Below are positions 18,063-25,369 of a stretch of 38,006 bases of DNA, one piece after another; position 1 is the stretch's first letter, and every line of letters starts with the position of its first letter. The notes beneath the pieces are model-generated. The model was not told the origin of the DNA. It saw only the letters and a program-made list of their open reading frames with translations, and ran no database searches. Position numbers and translations under genes: made by a program. Origin of the DNA: Lachnospiraceae bacterium RM5 (GTDB lineage Bacteria; Bacillota; Clostridia; Lachnospirales; Lachnospiraceae); the NCBI GenBank assembly GCA_900110975.1, contig FOFK01000008.1, forward strand, positions 53,465 to 91,470. Reading direction: 5' to 3'.

Positions 18063-18083
18063 ATAAAAAAATAAATAATATGG

Positions 18084-18112
18084 TTGAGTATTATAAAGTT
18101 TTTGATTATAAT
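18084..18112 (+). promoter_or_regulatory. Candidate promoter of the exopolysaccharide unit
   Basis: TTGAGT (18084-18089) and a consensus TATAAT (18107-18112) are spaced 17 bp. A second TATAAT at 18139-18144 has a poorly spaced -35. Either would place the cloverleaf at 18156-18279 near the 5' end of the transcript. Confidence 0.5.
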
Positions 18113-18155
18113 CTAATTTGAGTGTTTTTGTGAAAAAATATAATGCAGCTATAAA

Positions 18156-18279
18156 ATACAAATGTACATGTCACGAAGTGACATGTGGAATTTGTATGAA
18201 ACCACACATGCAAGCTTGCTTGCATCGGGTGGTTTCATATGAATTCTATATGTAGCTTTGCTATATATTACATTTGTAT
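18156..18279 (+). ncRNA. Cloverleaf-folding leader upstream of the Wzz/BY-kinase gene
   Basis: Four perfect or near-perfect stems are nested as a four-way junction. P1 is 18156-18166 with 18269-18279 (11 bp). P2 is 18167-18174 with 18178-18185 (8 bp, GAA loop). P3 is 18195-18205 with 18229-18239 (11 bp), topped by 18208-18215/18218-18225. P4 is 18248-18256 with 18260-18268 (9 bp, one G-U). P1 abuts P2 and P4 without unpaired bases, as in a stacked junction. No T-run follows. It may be a regulatory 5' leader or a palindromic insertion; it matches no riboswitch class that I recognise. Confidence 0.6.
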
Positions 18280-18339
18280 AAATGTATAAATTTTATGAAA
18301 GGCTGTATACAAAAAGAGATATATCAGAAAGGGAAAAAT

Positions 18340-19989
18340 ATGAGTAATCAGACTGATGAAAAGTTTTTTCAGGACGATATTGGTCAGACTCCTGGAAAAA
18401 TTTTAGAAAATGCGCCTGTTACACCTAGAAAACCGGCGATAATCAACAACAACAATATAGCAAAGAAGACACAGGATGAAGAAACAATTGATTTAAGACA
18501 GATTTTTGGACTCTTATGGGTAAATAAGATTCTTATAATTCTGCTTGGACTTTGTGTGGCAGTTATTGCATTTGTTTATTCTAAATTTGTTATAACTCCA
18601 CTTTACAGTGCATCTACCCAGATTCTTGTTATGAATGAAAACAGTGGTACAGGAAATACTACAACTGACGGAAAGAGCGTTAGTGTAAGTGATCTTCAGT
18701 CAAGTACATTTCTTGTAAAAGATTATACATATATGATTACAAGTAAACCTGTTATGAAATCAGTAATTGATGAATATGGTTTAGATCTTACATATTCAGG
18801 ACTTGCTTCAAAGGTATCTGTTACATCACCAACTGATACACGTATTTTAACAATAACAGTAACTGATCCGGATCCTGTAATGTCAAAGAATCTTGCTGAT
18901 TCTATCAGGGATGCAGCTATTAAGCATATCCAGGGTATCATCGGCGTTGATACAGTTAAAGCTATTGATGGTGATATAGGAGCTGTTACTCCAACATCTC
19001 CTTCAAGTCCTAACGTAAGCAGAAATACATTACTTGGTATGTTAATTGGTATTTTTATTGCATGTGCAATAGTTGTGCTTAGATTTATGTTAGACGACAG
19101 TATCAAGACACAGGAAGACGTTGAAAATAAGATTGGTCTTAGTGTTCTTGCTAATATGCCTTATAAAGAAAATATTGAAGAAGGCTTATATGAAAATGAT
19201 CCTGAGAAGAAGGAAAAGAATAAGTTAAAATTAAGACAGAACGGACAGGTTATTCCTACTAACAAAGATATCAGAATTTCAAAGAATATTTCTGAAGCTT
19301 ATAAAAAGCTTAGAAGTAACATACAGTTTAGTGGAAGACATGTAAGAGTTATTGGTATTACATCAACAGTACCAAATGAAGGAAAGTCAGTTCTTTCTTT
19401 AAACCTTGCTATTTCCCTTGCTGAACTTGGTAAGAGAGTAATCTTTATTGATGCTGATCTTCGTAAGTCAGTATTAGTAGGAAGATATAAAATTTCAAAG
19501 CAGGTAAAAGGTCTTACACATTATCTTTCTGGAGTTAACAGTTTTGATGAAGTAGTATGTGAAACAAATGTTAAGAATCTTCACATGGTATTTTCAGGAA
19601 TTGTACCTCCAAACCCTGCAGAACTTCTTGAAAGTGTATACTTCAGAGAATTAGTTAAGCAGTTAAGACAGGCATATGATTATGTCGTTATAGATACACC
19701 ACCTGTTGGAACAGTAATTGACGGTGCTATCATTGGTAAAGAATGTGATGGTGTTGTTATGGTTGTAGGTTCAGGTGATATCAGTTACAAACTTGTTGAA
19801 AGAGCTAAGGAACAGTTAGAAACATCAGGAAGCAGAATACTTGGTGTTGCATTAAATAAAGTTCCTATGGATAAAGGTAAAGGATATTATGGTAAATACT
19901 ATGGTGGCTATTATGGTGGTTACTATGGTTATGGAAATTATTCATACGGCTCATACGAAAATGAAGAAGCATCTAAAGATAAAAAATAA
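18340..19989 (+). CDS. Fused polysaccharide copolymerase / bacterial tyrosine kinase (Wzc/CpsCD-like)
   Basis: The protein regulates chain length and export of exopolysaccharide and autophosphorylates on tyrosine. The N-terminal Wzz part has two TM segments (about residues 52-77 and 228-250) around an outside loop, with a proline-rich PTSPSSPN just before TM2. The cytoplasmic BY-kinase has Walker A PNEGKS (Gly348-Lys349-Ser350), Walker A' FIDADLR (Asp371, Asp373) and Walker B VVIDTPP (Asp452). The tail holds 12 tyrosines between 516 and 539 in G-Y-Y repeats. Many Firmicutes split these parts into CpsC and CpsD; here they are one 549-residue chain. The frame is open 22 codons upstream, but AGAAAGGG precedes the ATG at 18340. 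Confidence 0.92.
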   Translation: MSNQTDEKFFQDDIGQTPGKILENAPVTPRKPAIINNNNIAKKTQDEETIDLRQIFGLLWVNKILIILLGLCVAVIAFVYSKFVITPLYSASTQILVMNENSGTGNTTTDGKSVSVSDLQSSTFLVKDYTYMITSKPVMKSVIDEYGLDLTYSGLASKVSVTSPTDTRILTITVTDPDPVMSKNLADSIRDAAIKHIQGIIGVDTVKAIDGDIGAVTPTSPSSPNVSRNTLLGMLIGIFIACAIVVLRFMLDDSIKTQEDVENKIGLSVLANMPYKENIEEGLYENDPEKKEKNKLKLRQNGQVIPTNKDIRISKNISEAYKKLRSNIQFSGRHVRVIGITSTVPNEGKSVLSLNLAISLAELGKRVIFIDADLRKSVLVGRYKISKQVKGLTHYLSGVNSFDEVVCETNVKNLHMVFSGIVPPNPAELLESVYFRELVKQLRQAYDYVVIDTPPVGTVIDGAIIGKECDGVVMVVGSGDISYKLVERAKEQLETSGSRILGVALNKVPMDKGKGYYGKYYGGYYGGYYGYGNYSYGSYENEEASKDKK

Positions 19990-20076
19990 TTTTATTTAGC
20001 TTTTTATGATCGTATAAAGGACAAGATGAAAAAAGGAATAACATTAACACATTGATAAATGTTTGGAGGATCTCGG

Positions 20077-21543
20077 ATGTACCAGAAAAAAACATCAAGG
20101 TGGTTAATGCATATAGACTTTATCGCATTAGATATGCTTTTCATTGAATTAGCATATCTATTTGCGTTTTATTTAAGAGGATATGTAATGCATGAAACCA
20201 ATGATATCTGGATTAAAGACGGAACCTATGTTATAGGTCTTATCTTTATACCTTTTATTGATTTTTTTGTATCAATAATCACATCAAAATTTGATGATAT
20301 ATTGAGAAGAGATGCAAAGAAAGAATTTAAATATACTGTATATAAAGTAACATATGATACATGTGTTTATATTGTTTTTATTTTCCTGATTCGTGTTACA
20401 AAATATTATTCAAGATCAATATTTATTTTGACATGGGTTATTGGAATTATATTTATTTTTACAGAACGCATTATCTGGAAAAAAATTGTAAAGAAATTTA
20501 AATTATTTATTGTCAGTGCCGGAAGACCAAGAATGCTTGTTATTACTGATAAAAATGATTTAAAAGAAGTTAAAAAAGGTGTTTTAAGTAAAAATCATGG
20601 TGCATATGATATCATAGGAATGGTGCTTGTTGATGATGATTCTAAGCTTGGTAAAGAAATTAACGGTATAAAAATTGTTGCGACAAAAGATGATGTCCTT
20701 GATTATTTATGCAGGGAATGGGTTGATGAAGTATTTATTTCCCTTAAAGAAAAAAATGACAGGGAATTTGAAAAGAAACTTGTTTATGGATGTACTGTAA
20801 TGGGTGTTACAATGCACGAAAACATCGGTATTATGATGAATGAAATCGGAAAGAGACAGGTTGTTGACATGATAGGTGAATGTGTAACTGTTTCATCTGC
20901 ATTAAGAGTTGCAACTGTTTCTGAAGTAATCATAAAAAGATGCACAGATATTATCGGTGGTCTTGTAGGTGTTTTATTTACGCTTATTTTATGTATATTC
21001 ATTGGACCAATAATTTACATACAGTCTCCAGGACCAATCTTCTTTAAACAGACAAGAATCGGTAAAAACGGAAGAAGATTTAAGATGTATAAGTTCAGAA
21101 GCATGTATATGGATGCTGAAGAAAGAAAAAAAGAGCTTATGGCTAAAAATAAAGTTTCTGACGGACTTATGTTTAAGATTGAAAATGACCCAAGAATTAT
21201 TGGTGGGGAAAACGGAAAAGGAATTGGAAACTTTATTAGAAAACATTCTCTTGATGAATTCCCTCAGTTTATCAACGTTCTTAAAGGCGATATGAGTATT
21301 ATAGGTACAAGACCGCCAACGGAGGATGAGTGGGAAAAATATGACCTTGAACATAGAAAGAGAATGTCCATAAAGCCTGGAATTACAGGAATGTGGCAGG
21401 TTAGTGGTAGAAGCAACATAACAGAATTTGACAAGGTTGTAGCCTTGGATGTTGAATATATAGCTAACTGGAGTGTATGGCTTGATTTAAAGATCCTTTG
21501 TAAGACAGTACTAAATGTATTTATAGATGACGGATCATACTAA
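20077..21543 (+). CDS. Undecaprenyl-phosphate sugar-1-phosphate transferase (priming transferase)
   Basis: The enzyme moves a sugar-1-phosphate from a UDP-sugar to undecaprenyl phosphate, starting exopolysaccharide repeat synthesis at the membrane. The 488-residue layout is typical: four to five N-terminal TM segments, a soluble nucleotide-binding-like middle ([13 protein letters not shown]...), a TM segment near residue 300 and a C-terminal bacterial sugar transferase domain. That domain has [43 protein letters not shown] and GTRPP. The last part ([15 protein letters not shown]) completes the family signature. Sugar specificity cannot be read from sequence. GGAGGATCTCGG precedes the chosen ATG; an ATG six codons earlier lacks a ribosome site. 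It lies 87 bp after the kinase gene. Confidence 0.92.
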   Translation: MYQKKTSRWLMHIDFIALDMLFIELAYLFAFYLRGYVMHETNDIWIKDGTYVIGLIFIPFIDFFVSIITSKFDDILRRDAKKEFKYTVYKVTYDTCVYIVFIFLIRVTKYYSRSIFILTWVIGIIFIFTERIIWKKIVKKFKLFIVSAGRPRMLVITDKNDLKEVKKGVLSKNHGAYDIIGMVLVDDDSKLGKEINGIKIVATKDDVLDYLCREWVDEVFISLKEKNDREFEKKLVYGCTVMGVTMHENIGIMMNEIGKRQVVDMIGECVTVSSALRVATVSEVIIKRCTDIIGGLVGVLFTLILCIFIGPIIYIQSPGPIFFKQTRIGKNGRRFKMYKFRSMYMDAEERKKELMAKNKVSDGLMFKIENDPRIIGGENGKGIGNFIRKHSLDEFPQFINVLKGDMSIIGTRPPTEDEWEKYDLEHRKRMSIKPGITGMWQVSGRSNITEFDKVVALDVEYIANWSVWLDLKILCKTVLNVFIDDGSY

Positions 21544-21572
21544 AATATACGAATATGAGAGAGAGGTTTAAA

Positions 21573-22811
21573 ATGAAAAAAGATATTACAATAGCTGTAG
21601 CAGGAACAGGTTATGTTGGTCTTTCAATAGCAACATTATTATCACAACATCATAAAGTATATGCTGTAGATATCATAAAAGAAAAAGTTGATATGATTAA
21701 TAATCGTAAATCTCCTATTCAGGATGATTATATTGAAAAGTATCTTGCAGAAAAAGATTTGAATTTAGAAGCAACTTTGGATGGAAAGAAAGCATATTCA
21801 GAAGCTGATTTTGTTGTTATTGCTGCTCCTACAAATTATGATTCAAAGAAGAATTTCTTTGATACATCAGCAGTTGAAGCTGTTATTGAACTTGTAATGG
21901 AAGTTAATAAAGATGCAATAATGATTATAAAATCAACGATTCCTGTAGGTTATACAAAGTCTGTCAGAGAAAAATATAAAACAGACAGAATTATCTTCAG
22001 TCCTGAGTTTTTAAGAGAATCAAAGGCACTTTATGATAATTTATATCCATCAAGAATTATTGTTGGAACAGATACTGAAAATGAAACTCTTATGCAGGCT
22101 GCAAAAGATTTTGCCTCTTTATTACAGGAAGGTGCAATCAAAGAAGATATTGAAACATTAATCATGGGCTTTACAGAAGCAGAAGCAGTTAAGCTTTTTG
22201 CAAATACATATCTTGCACTTCGTGTAAGCTATTTTAATGAATTGGATACATATGCTGAATCTAAGGGACTTAATACAAAACAGATTATCGATGGAGTTTG
22301 TTTAGACCCAAGAATTGGTTCTCATTATAACAATCCATCTTTTGGATATGGCGGATACTGTTTACCAAAGGATACAAAGCAGCTCCTTGCAAATTATAAA
22401 GATGTTCCACAAAGTCTTATTCAGGCAATTGTTGATTCAAACTCAACAAGAAAAGACTTCATCGCAACAAAAGTACTTGAAAAATCAGGTGTAACAGCAG
22501 TTGATATTGAAGGACTTGATTTAGGAGATGTTACAGTAGGTGTATACAGACTTACAATGAAGAGTAATTCAGATAACTTCAGACAGAGCTCTATCCAGGG
22601 CGTAATGAAGAGAATCAAAGCTAAAGGTGTTAAGGTTATTATATTTGAGCCAACACTTGAAGAAGGCGAAACATTCTTTGGAAGCAAAGTAGTAAATGAT
22701 CTTGAAGTATTTAAGAAAGAATGTGATGCAATCATTGCAAACAGATATGATGAATGTCTTGATGATGTAAAAGATAAAGTATACACAAGAGATATTTTTA
22801 TGAGAGATTAG
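21573..22811 (+). CDS. UDP-glucose 6-dehydrogenase
   Basis: It oxidises UDP-glucose to UDP-glucuronate with two NAD, supplying an acidic sugar for exopolysaccharide. The 412-residue protein has the NAD-binding GTGYVGLS motif (residues 11-18), the [18 protein letters not shown] segment typical of the short HasB-like group, [11 protein letters not shown], and the catalytic Cys263 in [14 protein letters not shown]-acetylmannosamine dehydrogenase is less likely because of the short C-terminal lobe and the segment noted above. GAGAGAGGT precedes the ATG at 21573. It is 29 bp after the sugar transferase and ends the unit at a strong terminator. Confidence 0.92.
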   Translation: MKKDITIAVAGTGYVGLSIATLLSQHHKVYAVDIIKEKVDMINNRKSPIQDDYIEKYLAEKDLNLEATLDGKKAYSEADFVVIAAPTNYDSKKNFFDTSAVEAVIELVMEVNKDAIMIIKSTIPVGYTKSVREKYKTDRIIFSPEFLRESKALYDNLYPSRIIVGTDTENETLMQAAKDFASLLQEGAIKEDIETLIMGFTEAEAVKLFANTYLALRVSYFNELDTYAESKGLNTKQIIDGVCLDPRIGSHYNNPSFGYGGYCLPKDTKQLLANYKDVPQSLIQAIVDSNSTRKDFIATKVLEKSGVTAVDIEGLDLGDVTVGVYRLTMKSNSDNFRQSSIQGVMKRIKAKGVKVIIFEPTLEEGETFFGSKVVNDLEVFKKECDAIIANRYDECLDDVKDKVYTRDIFMRD

Positions 22812-22842
22812 TGAAGTGTTAAGCGTAGGCTTTAAAAAATAG

Positions 22843-22888
22843 AAATTGGCAAAGAATCCCCAAATAGATTCTTTGCCAATTTTTTTTA
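22843..22888 (+). terminator. Rho-independent terminator of the exopolysaccharide unit
   Basis: Perfect 16-bp arms (22843-22858 and 22867-22882, AAATTGGCAAAGAATC and its complement) enclose an 8-nt loop and are followed by a run of Ts to 22887. Confidence 0.92.
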
Positions 22889-22916
22889 CAAGAAATTTGC
22901 ATGGAAAAAGAGTGAA

Positions 22917-22953
22917 GTAACGTAGATATGAGAAAATGGGATATCTACATTAC
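22917..22953 (+). repeat. Single copy of the GTAACGTA-N21-TAC(G/A)TTAC inverted repeat
   Basis: A 37-bp unit with 13-bp arms (22917-22929 and 22941-22953) that pair perfectly except for one C/T change tolerated as G-U in RNA. Arm starts are 29 bp apart, exactly as in the tandem arrays at both ends of the window. The flanking 27 bp on each side are purine-rich and resemble the array linkers, for example GGAAAATCTAGGA after it. It lies between the exopolysaccharide terminator and the TetR gene. Confidence 0.8.
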
Positions 22954-23001
22954 TAGTGGAAAATCTAGGAATAAGGAAACTAAAATTTAATAATTCTTTT
23001 G

Positions 23002-23030
23002 TTGTATTAAAAAATATACTTTGATAAAAT
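23002..23030 (+). promoter_or_regulatory. Candidate promoter of the TetR/glycosyltransferase/kinase-transferase operon
   Basis: TTGTAT (23002-23007) and TAAAAT (23025-23030) are spaced 17 bp and lie about 80 bp before the TetR start. No clear TetR-type palindrome was seen around it. Confidence 0.4.
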
Positions 23031-23107
23031 TATAGATAATACTTGCTACAGACAAAAAATATAGATATTAATATGGTGCTGAAATTTAAAAAAAGGAGGA
23101 AACCAAG

Positions 23108-23764
23108 TTGTCAAACAGAGAGATGGATAGGGAAATTTTTGAAGAAAGATTCAAAAGAGAATTAAAGAAAAAAGACAGCTTATCCAAAAAGAAAAAAAAT
23201 AATGAAGAATTGAAAGTAAAAATTTTGGAAGCTGCAGTTGCCCTATATGCAAAAAAAGGCGTTAAATTCATTTTAGATGATATTGCGCATGAGCTTAGAA
23301 TAAGTAAAAAGACCATATATATTGTATTTAAAGATAAAGAAGATTTGATGATTTCAATGGTTGATTATTGTTTTAATAATATAAAAGCCGCTGAAGATGA
23401 AATTCTTCGTGATGATAGCATAGATATCGTGGAAAAATTAAGAAGGATTTTGCAGGCTATGCCGGAAGAATACAGAGCCATGGATATTAGAAATCTTTAT
23501 ATTCTGGCAGACCGATATCCAAGAATTTATAAGCATGTTTCAAAAAGACTTGAATCAGATTGGGAAACAACTATTGCCATTATTGAACAGGGTATAGTTG
23601 AAAATAAAATTAAACCAATAGATATACCTATTTTTAAAAGTATGTTAGAAGCATCAATTGAACATTTCTTTTCAAGTGATGTACTTATAAAAAATGGTCT
23701 TACTTATGATAAAGCTCTTTCCGAAGTTGTAAATATTTTAATAAGTGGAATTGAAGTCAAGTAA
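23108..23764 (+). CDS. TetR-family transcriptional regulator
   Basis: A 218-residue DNA-binding regulator. After a charged N-terminal arm of about 35 residues, the TetR helix-turn-helix is clear: VKILEAAVALYAKKGVKF, IAHELRISKKTIYIVFKDKE (about residues 37-84). The C-terminal ligand domain is helical and not assignable. The start is TTG at 23108, with AAGGAGG 8 nt upstream; the ATG five codons later has worse spacing. The gene leads a co-directional cluster with a GT-B-like enzyme 50 bp downstream and the kinase-uridylyltransferase fusion beyond, so it probably controls that cluster and its own expression. Ligand unknown. Confidence 0.85.
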   Translation: MSNREMDREIFEERFKRELKKKDSLSKKKKNNEELKVKILEAAVALYAKKGVKFILDDIAHELRISKKTIYIVFKDKEDLMISMVDYCFNNIKAAEDEILRDDSIDIVEKLRRILQAMPEEYRAMDIRNLYILADRYPRIYKHVSKRLESDWETTIAIIEQGIVENKIKPIDIPIFKSMLEASIEHFFSSDVLIKNGLTYDKALSEVVNILISGIEVK

Positions 23765-23814
23765 GTGAATTAAAAGTTTGATGGTAATTTGTTTGTTTTC
23801 AAGGAGGGATTTAT

Positions 23815-25314
23815 ATGGAAGACAGGGCAAAAACTATATTTGGAAACAGCATCAGTCAAAGGGATTATGAAAAAGCATTAAAATCAAAAAGAGGTTATGA
23901 AAAGAAATTCGGGGATGATACTGATAAGGAATATGATGTTATCGTAAAAGATAATGAGCATATAGGAGATGTTCTTGGAGTAAAGAATATTATTATTAAA
24001 AATAAAAAAGAGGGTGAAGGTGAAAGTACTGATAAGGAAAATTTAGAGTGTGGATGTAAAGATATTGATAAAGAAAAGGGGGTAATTGTTGGGAATATAA
24101 GAATGGGATTTGGTCATTACAGAATCTCAATGGCTATGGCAAGCTGTGCAAATGCTTTAGGATATAAGCCATACTGGATGGATTTAAATTCATATGAAGA
24201 CACGGTATGTACAAAAGTAATAAGCTCACAGAATGACTTATATTCCATGGGTTCTCGTATGTCGCAAAAATCAAAAGTGTTTAATAAACTTGTCTGGGAG
24301 CCTATGAATTACGAAGGATTTAAAAAATTAAGTTATAATGCGGCAGATCAGAAAAAAGCTGAATTAATGAGTAGTGTATTTAAAAATATTCCAAAGGATA
24401 TTCCTGTAGTTGCAACACATGTATGGCCGGCTCAGGCAGCGATTCATGCAGGAATGGAGAGGGTTGTAAATGCAATTCCTGATAACTGGCCTATGGCTCT
24501 TCATTTATCAGAAGGAAGTATTCATACAATACAGACACATAATTCTTATATGGGATACAGGGTGTTGAATGGTATGGATAAAGAAAGAATATTAAAGCCT
24601 ATGCCTGAAAAAAGCCTTATATATACAGGACATTACATAGATCATGAACTTGTAAGTAATGTTGAAAAAGATTGTGAAAAAAGAATTAAAAGGTTTAATG
24701 ATGGTAAAATCAGATTTTTGCTTACAATTGGTGGAGCAGGGGCAGGAATGAAGATGTTTAAGGATATTATAAAATATCTTTTGCCTGCAATAAAAAAAGA
24801 AAAAGTGGTTTTATTTGTGAATGTAGGGGATTATCTGAATGTCTTTAATAAACTTAAAAATGAGATAGAAGATTTAAATGATATTGGACAAACTCATTTT
24901 AATGATTGGGAAGAAACTAAGAAATTTATAGAAAAATGTTATGATGAAAATCTTAATGGAATACACTTTTTTATGCATGAAAATATTTTTGAGGCAGTAT
25001 ATTGTACAAATCTGTTAATGAGAATAAGTGATGTACTGATTACAAAACCTAGTGAACTTGCATTTTATCCGATACCAAAGATTTTCCTTCCAAGAATTGG
25101 TGGACATGAAAAATGGGGAGCCATTCATTCTGCGGAAATGGGTGATGGAACTTTTGAATGCAGGGATTTAAAACACGTTTTGCAGATGATAAAAATGTTT
25201 GCAAAGGATGAAGCTATGTTAAAGGATATGTGTGACAATATTATATTAAACAAAAAATATGGACTGTATGATGGGGCATATAAAGTTATCAAGATTGCAG
25301 TATCAAAAAAATAG
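23815..25314 (+). CDS. GT-B-fold glycosyltransferase-like protein (MurG/MGDG-synthase type), function unknown
   Basis: A 499-residue protein whose layout suggests a GT-B transferase. An acidic, charged N-terminal region of about 90 residues comes first. Then IRMGFGHYRISMAMA (His101) resembles the glycine/His loop of MurG and diacylglycerol glucosyltransferases. LTIGGAGAGMKMF (about 303-315) fits the start of the C-terminal nucleotide-binding domain. DVLITKPSELAFYPIPKIF resembles the usual T-K-P-G-G donor-site segment, but with Ser-Glu in place of Gly-Gly. There are no TM segments or signal peptide. AAGGAGGG precedes the ATG. It lies between a TetR regulator and a kinase/uridylyltransferase fusion that could make its nucleotide-sugar donor. 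I do not recognise a characterised family member. Confidence 0.65.
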   Translation: MEDRAKTIFGNSISQRDYEKALKSKRGYEKKFGDDTDKEYDVIVKDNEHIGDVLGVKNIIIKNKKEGEGESTDKENLECGCKDIDKEKGVIVGNIRMGFGHYRISMAMASCANALGYKPYWMDLNSYEDTVCTKVISSQNDLYSMGSRMSQKSKVFNKLVWEPMNYEGFKKLSYNAADQKKAELMSSVFKNIPKDIPVVATHVWPAQAAIHAGMERVVNAIPDNWPMALHLSEGSIHTIQTHNSYMGYRVLNGMDKERILKPMPEKSLIYTGHYIDHELVSNVEKDCEKRIKRFNDGKIRFLLTIGGAGAGMKMFKDIIKYLLPAIKKEKVVLFVNVGDYLNVFNKLKNEIEDLNDIGQTHFNDWEETKKFIEKCYDENLNGIHFFMHENIFEAVYCTNLLMRISDVLITKPSELAFYPIPKIFLPRIGGHEKWGAIHSAEMGDGTFECRDLKHVLQMIKMFAKDEAMLKDMCDNIILNKKYGLYDGAYKVIKIAVSKK

Positions 25315-25369
25315 AAAACCAGGGAAAAATGAAAAATAATTAAAAAAATAAGAATAGGGATGTGATGGG

